This document shows positions 14,493-24,253 of a DNA stretch of 64,000 nucleotides, piece after piece. A program made the translations under genes and the position numbers. This stretch comes from Pelomonas saccharophila_A (GTDB lineage: Bacteria > Pseudomonadota > Gammaproteobacteria > Burkholderiales > Burkholderiaceae_C). The notes under the pieces are model-generated. The model did no database searches and was not told the DNA's origin. It saw only the letters and a program-made list of their open reading frames with translations. Location of the stretch: contig NZ_JAVDXU010000002.1 in assembly GCF_031458095.1 (NCBI RefSeq), positions 1,178,001 to 1,242,000 of the forward strand, written 5' to 3'. Each line of letters begins with the position of its first letter. The stretch's first letter is position 1.

Positions 14493-15395
14493 ATGAATGC
14501 CTTTCTCTACCTGCTCGTTGTGCTGATCTGGGGCACGACCTGGATCGCGTTGAAGTGGCAGCTCGGGCCCGTGCCCATCGCCCTGTCCATCGCCTATCGC
14601 TTCGGCTTGGCGGCCATCGTGCTGTTCGCCTGGCTGGCCTGGCGCCGCCAGTTGGTCGTGCCACGCGGCAAGGCTCTCACCTGGGTGCTGGCCCAGGGCC
14701 TGTGCCTGTTCTGCCTGAACTTCGTCTGCTTCCTGAACGCCAGCCAGACGGTGGCCAGCGGCCTGGTGGCCGTGGTGTTCTCCAGCGCCGCGCTTTGGAA
14801 TGCATTGCTGGCGCGGGTGGTGCACGGGCGAGCCATCGCACCGCAGGTGCTGGCGGGCGGCGCGCTGGGCCTGGCCGGCCTGATGCTGCTGTTCTGGCCC
14901 GAGATCCGCGGCGGGCATGCCAGCGCCGCCGGCCTGGCCTGGGCCCTGGGTGGCACGCTGTGCTTCTCGACCGGCAATCTGCTGTCGGCGGCGCTGCAGG
15001 GCCAGGGGCTCAAGCCGGTGCAGACCAATGCCTGGGGCATGGCCGTGGGCACGTCCCTGCTGACGGCCTATGCGCTGCTGGCCGGGGTGCCTTTTGTGTT
15101 CGACGCGAGCGCCCGCTATGTCGGCGCCCTGCTCTATCTCGCCATCCCGGGTTCGGTCATTGGCTTCACGGCCTATCTGACACTGGTGGGGCGGCTGGGC
15201 CCGGAGCGGGCGGCCTACAGCACGGTGCTGTTCCCCGTCGTCGCGCTGAACGTGTCGGCCTGGGTCGAGGGCTACCAGTGGACGGCGCCGGCCCTGGTCG
15301 GCCTGCTGCTCGTGATGGCCGGCAATGTGCTGGTCTTCAGGAAGCCCGCCGCTTCTCGAACAGCGCCATCGCCTCGCCCACCAGCCCGCGCCTGA
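14493..15395 (+). CDS. EamA family (DMT superfamily) transporter
   Basis: A 300-residue inner-membrane protein with ten predicted helices in two EamA repeats; the start LLVVLIWGTTWIALKW is characteristic of drug/metabolite exporters of the RhaT/YdcZ type. Members export amino acids or metabolites. The ATG at 14493 is preferred because it begins the first helix. The last 59 bp overlap the convergent permease gene that ends at 15337, an unusually long 3' overlap. The divergent AraC gene may regulate it. Confidence 0.87.
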   Translation: MNAFLYLLVVLIWGTTWIALKWQLGPVPIALSIAYRFGLAAIVLFAWLAWRRQLVVPRGKALTWVLAQGLCLFCLNFVCFLNASQTVASGLVAVVFSSAALWNALLARVVHGRAIAPQVLAGGALGLAGLMLLFWPEIRGGHASAAGLAWALGGTLCFSTGNLLSAALQGQGLKPVQTNAWGMAVGTSLLTAYALLAGVPFVFDASARYVGALLYLAIPGSVIGFTAYLTLVGRLGPERAAYSTVLFPVVALNVSAWVEGYQWTAPALVGLLLVMAGNVLVFRKPAASRTAPSPRPPARA

Positions 15396-16317
15396 AGGCC
15401 AGCACGCAGACGATGAAGATCAGCCCGGTGACCAGGCTGACCGATTCGCCCAGGCTGTTGAACCAGGCCACGCCGGTCAGCTCGCCCAGCCAGTTGCCGA
15501 AGTCGCCGATCTTGTTCTCCAGCGCGATGATGACCAGGGCGCCCACCATGGGACCGACCAGGGTGCCCATGCCGCCCACCAGGGTCATCAGGATGACGAG
15601 GCCGGAGGTGGTCCAGATCGCGTCGGTCAGCGTTGCAAAGCCCAGCACCAGCGTTTTCGTCGCACCGGCCAGGCCCGCGAGTGCCGCGGACAGCACGAAG
15701 GCCAGCAGTTTGAACTGGGCCGTGTCATAGCCCAGCGACGTGGCGCGGGCCTCGTTCTCGCGGATGGAGGTCAGCACCTGGCCGAAGGGCGAGTGGACGA
15801 TGCGGTAGATCAGCCAGAAGGCGGCGATGAAGATGACGAGCACGACGTAGAACAGCACCAGGTCGTTCTCCAGGTGCAGGCCCAGGAAGCTGCCGCGCGG
15901 CACCGACTGCAGGCCGTCTTCCCCGCCCGTGAACGGCGCCTGGAGGAAGAAGAAGTACAGCATCTGGGCCAGGGCCAGCGTGATCATCGAGAAATAGATG
16001 CCCGAGCGGCGGATGGCCAGCAGCCCGAACACCAGGCCGACGACGGCCGCGCCCGCCATGCCGGCGATCAGCCCGACCGGCGTCGGCAAGCCCCAGACCT
16101 TGAGCGCATGGCCGCAGACATAGCCCGCCGTGCCCAGGAAGGCCGCGTGGCCGAATGACAGCAGGCCGGTGAAGCCCACCAGCAGGTTGAAGGCGCAGGC
16201 GAACAGCGCGTAGCACAGCACCTTCATGACGAAGACGGGATACACGCCCAGCGCCGGCAGCAGCGCGATGCCGACGAAGAGGGCCGCGTAGCCGATGAGC
16301 TTCTTGTGGTCGTTCAT
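15337..16317 (-). CDS. livM: Branched-chain-type ABC transporter permease (LivM-like), cluster A
   Basis: A 326-residue inner-membrane permease with about nine helices. The LivM-type segments LLVGFTGLLSFGHAAFLG and SIRENEARATSLGY (the cytoplasmic loop contacting the ATPase) are both present. It pairs with the LivH-like permease at 16314, overlapping by 4 bp (ATGA). It is the last gene of a colinear run that begins at 27789. Liv-type importers carry amino acids, amides, urea or small carboxylates, so the substrate is not fixed by the family. Confidence 0.9.
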   Translation of the reverse strand: MNDHKKLIGYAALFVGIALLPALGVYPVFVMKVLCYALFACAFNLLVGFTGLLSFGHAAFLGTAGYVCGHALKVWGLPTPVGLIAGMAGAAVVGLVFGLLAIRRSGIYFSMITLALAQMLYFFFLQAPFTGGEDGLQSVPRGSFLGLHLENDLVLFYVVLVIFIAAFWLIYRIVHSPFGQVLTSIRENEARATSLGYDTAQFKLLAFVLSAALAGLAGATKTLVLGFATLTDAIWTTSGLVILMTLVGGMGTLVGPMVGALVIIALENKIGDFGNWLGELTGVAWFNSLGESVSLVTGLIFIVCVLAFRRGLVGEAMALFEKRRAS

Positions 16318-17201
16318 TTCTCTTTTCCGAACAGCCCGGCCGGACGGACGAGAAGCACGATGGCCATGACGACGAAGACGACGGTGTTGGAGGCCTCGGG
16401 GTAGACCACCTTGGTCAGCCCCTCGACGATGCCGAGACCCAGGCCGGTCAGGATGGAGCCCAGGATGGAGCCCATGCCGCCGATGACGACGACGGCGAAG
16501 ACTACGATGATGAGGTTGGTGCCCATCAGCGCCGACACCTGCAGGATGGGCGCGGCCAGCACGCCGGCGAAGGCCGCCAGGGCCACGCCGCCGGCATAGG
16601 TCAGCGTGACCATGCGCGGCACATTGATGCCGAAGGCCTGCACGAGCTTGGGGTTCTCGGTGCCGGCGCGCAGCTTGGCACCCAGCGACGTCTTCTCGAT
16701 CAGCGCCCAGACGGCGAAGCAGACGATGAGGGAGGCGACGACGACCCAGGCCCGGTAGTTGGGCAGGATCATGAAGCCGAGGTTGGTGGCGCCCTGCAGC
16801 GCGTCGGGCACCTGGTAGGGCTGACCCGAGACGCCGTAGAAGCTGCGGAACACGCCCTCGATGACCAGGGTGATGCCGAAGGTCAGCAGCAGGCCGTAGA
16901 GATGGTCCAGCTTGTAGAGCCACTGCAGCATCGTGCGTTCGATGACGATGCCGATCAGCCCGACGGCAAAAGGCGCGAGACCGAGCATGAACCAGTAGTT
17001 CAGTCCCAGGTATTCCAGCCCCATCCAGGCGAAGAAGGCCCCCATCATGTACAGCGCCCCGTGGGCGAAGTTGATGATGTTGAGCATGCCGAAGATGACC
17101 GCCAGGCCCAGGGACAGCATCGCGTAGAACGAGCCGTTGACCAGGCCGAGCAGCAGCTGGCCCAAGAGGGCCGGCAGGGGAATACCGAAGATCTCAGTCA
17201 T
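16314..17201 (-). CDS. livH: Branched-chain-type ABC transporter permease (LivH-like), cluster A
   Basis: A 295-residue permease with eight or so helices and the LivH signatures GLAVIFGMLNIINFAHGALY and VVIGGMGSILGSILTGLGLG. The loop AGTENPKLVQAFGIN is where the ATPase docks. It starts 15 bp after the substrate-binding protein stop and overlaps livM by 4 bp, so the three are one transcription unit. Length and topology are normal for the family. Confidence 0.9.
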   Translation of the reverse strand: MTEIFGIPLPALLGQLLLGLVNGSFYAMLSLGLAVIFGMLNIINFAHGALYMMGAFFAWMGLEYLGLNYWFMLGLAPFAVGLIGIVIERTMLQWLYKLDHLYGLLLTFGITLVIEGVFRSFYGVSGQPYQVPDALQGATNLGFMILPNYRAWVVVASLIVCFAVWALIEKTSLGAKLRAGTENPKLVQAFGINVPRMVTLTYAGGVALAAFAGVLAAPILQVSALMGTNLIIVVFAVVVIGGMGSILGSILTGLGLGIVEGLTKVVYPEASNTVVFVVMAIVLLVRPAGLFGKEK

Positions 17202-17216
17202 CGCGCCCTCAGAGCA

Positions 17217-18413
17217 TCACTTCTTGACCAGCGGGCACTTGGAGTCGGCCAACTTCGTGAACGCCTCTTCGCCGGGGATGCGGGTGACCACCTTGTAGTA
17301 GTCCCAGGGCTCGGTCGATTCCTTCACCGACTTCACCTGCATCAGGAACATGTCGTGGATGCCGCGGCCGTCCTCCTTGCGGATGGTGCCCTTGGTGTAG
17401 AAGTCGTTGATCGGCGTGTCCTTCATCTTGGCGATGACCTTGTCGGCGTCGTCGGTCTTGGTGGCTTCGACGGCCTTGAGGTAGTGGGTCACGGCCGAGT
17501 AATCGGCGGCCTGCAGCGACGAGGGCATGCGCTTCATCTTCTCGAAGAAGCGGCGGCTCCAGGCGCGGGCCTCGGGGCTCTGGTTCCAGTACCAGGAGTC
17601 GGTCAGGTACATGCCCTCGGTCGTCTTCAGGCCGAGGGAGTGCACGTCGTTGATGAACATCAGCAGGCCGGCGAGCTTCATGCCCTTGGTGATGCCGAAC
17701 TCGTTGGCCGCCTTCACGGCGTTGATGGTGTCGCCGCCGGCATTGGCCAGGCCCAGGATCTGGGCGCCCGAGCCTTGCGCCTGCAGCAGGAAGCTGGAGA
17801 AGTCGCTGGCGTTCAGCGGGTGCTTGACGCTGCCCTTGACCGTGCCACCGCTCTTCTGCACGACGGCCGCCGTATCGGCCTGCAGGGCCGCGCCGAAGGC
17901 GTAGTCGGCGGTCAGGAAGTACCAGCTCTTGCCACCGGCCTTGGTGACGGCCGCGCCCGTGCCGTTGGCCAGGGCCACAGTGTCGTAGGCGTAGTGGATG
18001 GTGTAGGGCGTGCAGTTGGCATTGGTCAGCGCCGAGCTGCCGGCGCCGATGGAGATGAAGGGCTTCTTCTTCTCGGCCGCGACGGTGGCGATGGCCAGGT
18101 TGACGCCCGAATTGGTGCCGCCCACCAGCAGGTCCAGGCCCTGGGTGTCCATCCATTCACGCGCCTTGGCGGAGGCGACGTCGGCCTTGTTCTGGTGGTC
18201 GGCAAAGATCAGCTCGACCTTCTTGCCCGCCGCCACGCCCTTCAGGTCGGCAATCGCCATCTTGATGGCCTCGACGCCGCCGGCGCCGTCGATGTCGGCG
18301 TAGACGCTGGACATGTCGGTCAGGAAGCCGATCTTGATGACGTCGCCCGAGATCTGCGCATGGGCGGCGAGCCCGCAGCTGGCGAGGGTGGCGGCGATAA
18401 GGGTCTTCTTCAT
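17217..18413 (-). CDS. ABC transporter substrate-binding protein (LivK-like), cluster A
   Basis: A 398-residue periplasmic binding protein of the Leu/Ile/Val type with an N-terminal signal peptide ending AAHAQ. Characteristic stretches include IKIGFLTDMSSVYADIDG, DHQNKADVASAKAREWMD and FLTADYAFG. Binding proteins close to this one, with SSVYADIDGAGG at the start, are commonly annotated for unknown small ligands in Burkholderiales. An SD of GGAGACAAACC precedes the ATG, the same leader form as three other genes of the locus. The ligand is unknown. Confidence 0.9.
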   Translation of the reverse strand: MKKTLIAATLASCGLAAHAQISGDVIKIGFLTDMSSVYADIDGAGGVEAIKMAIADLKGVAAGKKVELIFADHQNKADVASAKAREWMDTQGLDLLVGGTNSGVNLAIATVAAEKKKPFISIGAGSSALTNANCTPYTIHYAYDTVALANGTGAAVTKAGGKSWYFLTADYAFGAALQADTAAVVQKSGGTVKGSVKHPLNASDFSSFLLQAQGSGAQILGLANAGGDTINAVKAANEFGITKGMKLAGLLMFINDVHSLGLKTTEGMYLTDSWYWNQSPEARAWSRRFFEKMKRMPSSLQAADYSAVTHYLKAVEATKTDDADKVIAKMKDTPINDFYTKGTIRKEDGRGIHDMFLMQVKSVKESTEPWDYYKVVTRIPGEEAFTKLADSKCPLVKK

Positions 18414-18438
18414 GGTTTGTCTCCAGTGGGGTGTCGGG

Positions 18439-19151
18439 TTAGACGCTGAGCAGCTCGTCCATCTTGGCCTGGTGGGCCGGCAGTTCGGCTGCGGGAAAGG
18501 ACAGCACGACCTCGCCGTGCTCGATGACGATGAAGTGGTCGGCCAGCGGCGCGGCGAAGCGGAAGTTCTGCTCCACCATGACGATGGTGAAACCCTGCTT
18601 CTTCAGCTCGCGGATCATGCGGGCCAGGGCCTGGACGATGACGGGGGCCAGGCCCTCGGAGATCTCGTCCAGCAAGAGGATGTCGGCCCCCGTGCGCAGG
18701 ATGCGGGCCACGGCCAGCATCTGCTGCTCGCCGCCCGACAGCCGCGTGCCGGGGCTGTTCTTGCGCTCCGCGAGGTTGGGGAACATCGCGTAGATCTCGG
18801 CCTCGCTCATGACCTTGCCGCGCTTGGCTTTCAAGAGCGGCGGCAGGCGCAGGTTCTCTTCGGTGGACAGCGACGCGAAGATGCCGCGCTCCTCGGGGCA
18901 ATAACCGATGCCGAGGTTGGCGATGCGATGTGTGGACAGGCCAATGGTCTCTTCGCCATGGACCTTGATCGAGCCCTTGCGCGCGCCGGTCAGGCCCATG
19001 ATGGCGCGCAGCGTCGTCGTGCGGCCGGCGCCGTTGCGGCCCAACAGCGTGACGACCTGGCCGGGCTGCACGCTCAAGGAGATGCCGTGCAGGATGTGGC
19101 TCTCGCCGTACCAGGCGTTGAGGTTGGTGATCTCAAGAGCGGGAGTCGCCA

Positions 19152-19152
<1 letters not shown>
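18439..19152 (-). CDS. livF: Branched-chain-type ABC transporter ATPase (LivF-like), cluster A, variant Walker A
   Basis: A 237-residue ABC ATPase of the LivF type with signature RLSGGEQQMLAVA, Walker B ILLLDEISEGL and the switch histidine region MVEQNFRF. The Walker A reads GRNGAGRTT: Arg44 (codon CGC) stands where the catalytic lysine normally is, while the second ATPase of this importer (19152) has a normal GPNGAGKTT. In a LivG/LivF heterodimer one altered site may be tolerated. The start overlaps the livG stop by one base. The gene is otherwise intact. Confidence 0.9.
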
Positions 19153-19922
<770 letters not shown>

Positions 19923-19982
19923 GGCGTCTCGGAGTGGATGCGCGACTCTAGGCCGGGAGACTGCACGCATGCTTACGGGCAT

Positions 19983-20825
19983 TCACGGGGTCTGGTCCGC
20001 TGAGAGAAAACGTTCGATGAGGCCGATCTGCTCGGGCGTGTTCAGCGCCGGGGCATGGCCGCAGCCCGGGATGAGGGCGACGGCCGCGCGCGGGCCGCGT
20101 TCGCGCATGGCCTGGGCCGTCTCGGCGGTCAGCAGCGTCGAGTCCTCGCCGCGCAGGCAGAGCACGGGCAGGTCGAGCTGGTCCCAGGCGTTCCACAGCT
20201 GGTAGTCGTCGGGATGGTGGTCGAACTGCTGCACCAGGGCGGGGTCGTAGTGCGTCGTCACGCGGCCGTCGGGCAGGCGGCGCAGCGAGGTCTCGGTCAG
20301 GTGGCGCCATTGCGTGTCGCTCAGAAGACCGAAGCACGCATAGATCTCGCGGAAATAGGTTTCCAGTTCGCTGACGGTGGCAAAGCTCGGTGGCTGGCCG
20401 GCGTAGCTCTTGATGCGCTCCAGAGCCGGCGCGGCCAGCTCGGGGCCGTTGTCGTTCAGCACCAGACGCTTGATGCGGCCGCGCAGCCCGGTGGCCGCAG
20501 CCAGCGTGCCGATGGCGCCGCCCATGGAGGTGCCCACCCAGTGCACCTTGGTCAGGCCCAACTGGTCCAACAGGGCCTCGGCCTGCTCGACATAGAAGGA
20601 CAGACAGTACTCGCGCGCCGGGTCGATGGCCCATTGCGACAGGCCGCGGCCCAGGGTGTCAGGGCAAACGAGATGCCAGCGATGGCTGATGGCGGCCGCG
20701 AAATCGTCGAAGTCGCGGCTGCTGCGCGCCAGGCCGTGCCAGGCGATGACGGTGGGCGTGCGCGGGTCACCCCATTCGGTGACGTGGATCTCGCGACCCA
20801 GGCAGTTCAGGTAACGCGATCTCAT
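19983..20825 (-). CDS. Alpha/beta hydrolase embedded in the ABC importer operon
   Basis: A 280-residue cytoplasmic alpha/beta hydrolase. The nucleophile elbow is GTS100MGG, the oxyanion HG motif is WHGLARSSRDF, and the catalytic histidine is in GCGHAPAL near the C-terminus with an acidic residue in CLRGEDS before it. No signal peptide is seen. The start at 20825 overlaps the stop of the upstream permease by 4 bp, so it is translationally coupled to transport genes. Placement between two importers suggests it cleaves an imported ester or lactone. A relation to hydroxyalkanoate oligomers is inference from the nearby depolymerase at 25000. Confidence 0.85.
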   Translation of the reverse strand: MRSRYLNCLGREIHVTEWGDPRTPTVIAWHGLARSSRDFDDFAAAISHRWHLVCPDTLGRGLSQWAIDPAREYCLSFYVEQAEALLDQLGLTKVHWVGTSMGGAIGTLAAATGLRGRIKRLVLNDNGPELAAPALERIKSYAGQPPSFATVSELETYFREIYACFGLLSDTQWRHLTETSLRRLPDGRVTTHYDPALVQQFDHHPDDYQLWNAWDQLDLPVLCLRGEDSTLLTAETAQAMRERGPRAAVALIPGCGHAPALNTPEQIGLIERFLSADQTP

Positions 20826-21910
20826 GTTTTGGTTTCTCCCCTTGCGCGCGTCCACGCCGCCAGCCTCAGCCGCCCGACGATGCCGCCGGGGAAGTGGTAG
20901 ACGGCCAGCACGAAAAGCAGGCCCAGCCACAGCAGCCAGCGGTCGGGTGACACGAGGGTGCTGAGCACAGGCACGCCTTCGACCAGCGAGCCGGCGCCTT
21001 TCAGCAGGGCCTGCAGATAGTTCTGCGCGACGATGAAGAGGACGCTGCCGATGACGGCGCCGTAGATGGAGCCCATGCCGCCGATGACGACGATGAGCAG
21101 CAGGTCCAGCATGATCTCCATGCTCATGGCCGTCTCAGGGCCGGTATAGCGCAGCCACAAGGCCAGCAGGGCCCCGCCGCAGCAAGCCAGCAGGGCCGCG
21201 ATGACATTGGCGCCGGTGCGATAGACGACGGTCCGATAGCCGATGGCTTCGGCGCGGAACTCGTTCTCGCGGATGGCCTGCAGCACGCGGCCGAAGGGCG
21301 AATTGACGATGCGCAGCAGCAGCGCGATCAAGGCCGCGACGGCGATGAAGAGCAGGTAATAGGTCAGCAGCCGGCCGTCCAGCATGACGCCCAGGATGGG
21401 GTCATCCATGAACTCGGTCGACGGCTTCAGCACCTCGGGCAGCTGGAAGTTCAGGCCATCCTCACCGCCCGTGAAGTCACTCAGTTGCGAGGCCAGCGTC
21501 ATGAAGGCCGAGGCGACGGCCAGCGTGATCATGGCGAAGAAGATGGCCTTCACACGCAGGCTGGCCAGGCCCATGGCCAGAGCCAGCACGGCACTCAGTG
21601 CGAGGGCGGCGATGAAGCCGATGCCCAGCGATGCCCAGTCCGAGCCCAACCGCGTCGAAGCGATGGCGATGCCATAGGCGCCGATACCGACGAACATGGT
21701 GTGGGCGAAGCTGACGATGCCGGTGTAACCCAGCAGCAGGTCGTAGCTCGCGACCAGCAGGATGAAGACCAGGATCTTGGCCGCGACGTTCAGCGCCTGC
21801 GTGCCCGGAAAGATGAAGGGCGCGCCGAGCAGGCCGACGAAGCAGGCGATCAGCAGCGCAGCGAGGATGCGGCTGCGCGGAAGGTCATGGGAGAGCAGCG
21901 TGCGGATCAT
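20822..21910 (-). CDS. livM: Branched-chain-type ABC transporter permease (LivM-like), cluster B
   Basis: A 362-residue permease of the LivM type with about ten helices. LLLGYTGIVSFAHTMFVGIG and AIRENEFRAEAIGY are the family motifs, the second being the ATPase-contact loop. The ATG at 21910 coincides with the last base of the upstream livH stop (one-base overlap), and the stop overlaps the hydrolase start. An earlier in-frame start at 21949 would lie inside livH. It pairs with livH at 21910-22884. Confidence 0.9.
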   Translation of the reverse strand: MIRTLLSHDLPRSRILAALLIACFVGLLGAPFIFPGTQALNVAAKILVFILLVASYDLLLGYTGIVSFAHTMFVGIGAYGIAIASTRLGSDWASLGIGFIAALALSAVLALAMGLASLRVKAIFFAMITLAVASAFMTLASQLSDFTGGEDGLNFQLPEVLKPSTEFMDDPILGVMLDGRLLTYYLLFIAVAALIALLLRIVNSPFGRVLQAIRENEFRAEAIGYRTVVYRTGANVIAALLACCGGALLALWLRYTGPETAMSMEIMLDLLLIVVIGGMGSIYGAVIGSVLFIVAQNYLQALLKGAGSLVEGVPVLSTLVSPDRWLLWLGLLFVLAVYHFPGGIVGRLRLAAWTRARGETKT

Positions 21911-22884
21911 CACTTGGCTCCCACCGGGTAGAGGCCCTGGGGGCGCCACAACAGGATGGCGACCATCAGCCCGATGTTGGAGAACAGCGCCGCCTTCGGC
22001 GCGATGAAGCCGACGTAGTTGGCGACCAGGCCCACCAGCAGGGCGCCGACGAGGCAGCCCAGCGTCGAGCCCAGGCCGCCGATGATGATGACGATGAAGA
22101 GCAGCAGATTGACCTGGGCGCCGATCTGCGGCGTGACGCCCTGCTGCACCAGGCCCCAGAGCACACCGCCCAGGCCCGCCAGTGCGGCGCCGGCAACGAA
22201 CACGCCGACGAAGAGACGCCGCACGCGATAGCCCAGAGCTTCGACCATCTCGCGGTCCTGCACGCCGGCGCGGATCAGCAGGCCGATCTTGGTGCGGTTC
22301 AGCACGAGCAGCAGGCCGACCAGCACCACGATGCCGATGAGCATGGACAGCACGCGGAACTTCTCGACGGCCACGTCACCGAACAGGAAGATGCCGCGCA
22401 GCGCATCGGGCAGCGGCAGCGGGATCAGCTGGGCGCCCCAGGTCGCCTTGATCAGCTCCTCGCCAATGATCATGCCGCCCATGGTGATGAGGATCTGCTT
22501 CAGGTGCTGGCCGTAGACCGGCCGCACCAGCACGCGCTCGAAGACGACGCCGACGGCTGCGGCGATGGCCATGCCGGCGAGGCAGGCGGCGGCCAGGGCG
22601 CCCAGGTTGGCGAAGACGCTGGGGTTGCTTGCCCACGGCGCCAGCGCGGCCAGCACGGTCGTCGCCATGAAGGCGCCCAGGGCGATGAAGACGCCGTGGC
22701 CGAAGTTCAGCACGTCCATCAGGCCGAAGACCAGCGTCAGGCCCGAGGCGATGACGAAGATGATCAGGCCCATGGCGACGCCGGCCAGGGTCAGGTTGAG
22801 CCAGGTGCTGGCGCTGCCGGTGAGGGGCAGGGCGAGCAGCATGAGGGCTGCGAGCAGCGCGAGGGGTTTGGGGTCAAGCTTCAT
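21910..22884 (-). CDS. livH: Branched-chain-type ABC transporter permease (LivH-like), cluster B
   Basis: A 324-residue permease with an N-terminal hydrophobic segment that could act as signal anchor, then the LivH-type core (GLTLVFGLMDVLNFGHGVFI and IIGGLGSTLGCLVGALLVGL). It is the first gene after the palindromic element at 22923-23471, which separates it from the ATPase genes of the same importer. The 634-bp gap suggests either read-through or a separate promoter near the element; none is obvious. Confidence 0.9.
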   Translation of the reverse strand: MKLDPKPLALLAALMLLALPLTGSASTWLNLTLAGVAMGLIIFVIASGLTLVFGLMDVLNFGHGVFIALGAFMATTVLAALAPWASNPSVFANLGALAAACLAGMAIAAAVGVVFERVLVRPVYGQHLKQILITMGGMIIGEELIKATWGAQLIPLPLPDALRGIFLFGDVAVEKFRVLSMLIGIVVLVGLLLVLNRTKIGLLIRAGVQDREMVEALGYRVRRLFVGVFVAGAALAGLGGVLWGLVQQGVTPQIGAQVNLLLFIVIIIGGLGSTLGCLVGALLVGLVANYVGFIAPKAALFSNIGLMVAILLWRPQGLYPVGAK

Positions 22885-22922
22885 GCTTGTTGGTTGTTTT
22901 TGCGAAGCGTGCTGCTGCTCGC

Positions 22923-23471
22923 TGCATTGCCGGGAGTCCGTCCCGGCGGCCGGGTAACTTTCTTCTGCGGCGCCAGAAGAAAGTCACCAAAGAAGAGGCG
23001 CTGAACCGCACTCGAGCGCCACGCCGCCACCAGCGGCGCGCGAAAACGCTCATCTCCATTTCGGGGCGAAGCGAACCGTTGCGCTCTCGCACACGACTTG
23101 TCACGGGCCAGGCTCATCGCATCAGCACCCCGTTCGACGCGCGGCTGCACGCCGGGCTCACCAAGACAGCCCAGTGCAGCGTCGCTCGGGCGACGCGGCT
23201 GTTCGGTATTTCCTGATGAGCCCGGCGTGCAGCCGGCGTTAACCGGCGTGAAGGGGCGATGGATGGTGGTCGTCATAGGGACAGCAGCGAGAGCGCAGCG
23301 GGTCGCGTGTAGGCGCGGCCCAATTCCGAGCATCGCGAGCGCTTCATCCCGCTCGAGTGCGGATTGCGTTAGCGCTCCTCTTTTGGTGACTTTTCTCTGG
23401 CGCGTCAGAGAAAGCCGAAGGCTTCGCCAAAAGTTACCCGCCCTCGCGGGGCGGAATCCCGCGGCACTGCA
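22923..23471. repeat. ~550-bp nested palindromic element
   Basis: The only long gene-free stretch (22885-23518) is an imperfect palindrome centred near 23187. Matching inverted arms include TGCATTGCC / GGCACTGCA at the ends, GGGTAACTTT (22952) / AAAGTTACCC (23430), a CCGCACTCGAGCG (23006-23018) / CGCTCGAGTGCGG (23350-23362) pair, an 18-bp perfect pair (23143-23160 with 23217-23234) and a central GCGTCGC-TCGG-GCGACGC hairpin (23179-23196). Each arm also carries smaller local hairpins. ORFs crossing it on both strands follow from the symmetry and look non-coding. It resembles a mobile or REP/MITE-like non-coding element, without a transposase here. Confidence 0.75.
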
Positions 23472-23518
23472 TCGAGTCGAAAGGACAGTCGCAAAGGCAA
23501 CCCAGGAATGTCGAGCTC

Positions 23519-24253
23519 TCATTGATGCGCCCCCAACGACAACCCCAGCAAGCGCTGCTGCAACTCCGCGTCTGCAATCAACGCAGCCATCGCCCCGCGA
23601 TGCACGATCTTTCCGTCGTCCATCACCGCGACCTGGTCGCCCAGCTCGGCGGCGACACGGAAGTTCTGCTCGACGAGCAGCACCGTCGCCTGCGACGTCT
23701 TCTTCAGCTCGCGCAGCGCGGTGATGAGGTTGGCCACGATGGCCGGCGCCAGGCCCTTGCTGGGCTCGTCGATGACCAGCAACTCACGCGGCTCGATCAT
23801 GGCCCGCGCAATCGCAAGCATCTGCTTCTGCCCGCCCGACAACTTGCCGGCTGGATGCGTCCAGAACGTCTTCAGCGCCGGGAACAGTCCGAACAGCCAG
23901 TCCAGCCGCTTCGCATCTAGGTCGCTCAGTCGCTTGGCAGACCGAGCTGCCAGCAGCAGGTTCTCAGCCACCGTCAGCTCGCCGAAGATTCCCATGGTCT
24001 CGGGCACATAGGCGATGCCGCGCGAGGCGATGTCGGGCGTGGCCAGCTTGGTGATGTCATGGCCCTTGAACGTCACCGTGCCGCTGCTGGCCGTCCACAG
24101 GCCCATCAGCGTGCGCAGGGTGCTGGTCTTGCCGGCGCCGTTGCGCCCCAGCAGCATGGTGACCTGGCCGGCCGGGACTTCGAGGTCCACGCCATGCAGG
24201 ATGTGATACGCCCCGACGTGGGTGTGGACGCCCTTGAGTTCGAGCAAGTTCAT
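23519..24253 (-). CDS. livF: Branched-chain-type ABC transporter ATPase (LivF-like), cluster B
   Basis: A 244-residue ABC ATPase of the LivF type with normal Walker A GRNGAGKTS, signature KLSGGQKQMLAIARAM, Walker B LLVIDEPSKGLAP and switch LLVEQNFRV. It overlaps livG at its start by 4 bp. Its stop lies 48 bp before the palindromic element. Unlike the cluster A LivF at 18439, its Walker lysine is present. Confidence 0.92.
   Translation of the reverse strand: MNLLELKGVHTHVGAYHILHGVDLEVPAGQVTMLLGRNGAGKTSTLRTLMGLWTASSGTVTFKGHDITKLATPDIASRGIAYVPETMGIFGELTVAENLLLAARSAKRLSDLDAKRLDWLFGLFPALKTFWTHPAGKLSGGQKQMLAIARAMIEPRELLVIDEPSKGLAPAIVANLITALRELKKTSQATVLLVEQNFRVAAELGDQVAVMDDGKIVHRGAMAALIADAELQQRLLGLSLGAHQ

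Noticed and set aside
22881..23724. Open frames crossing the palindromic region on both strands
   Set aside because: They arise from the inverted-repeat symmetry and high GC, have no domain, and their translations mirror the repeats.
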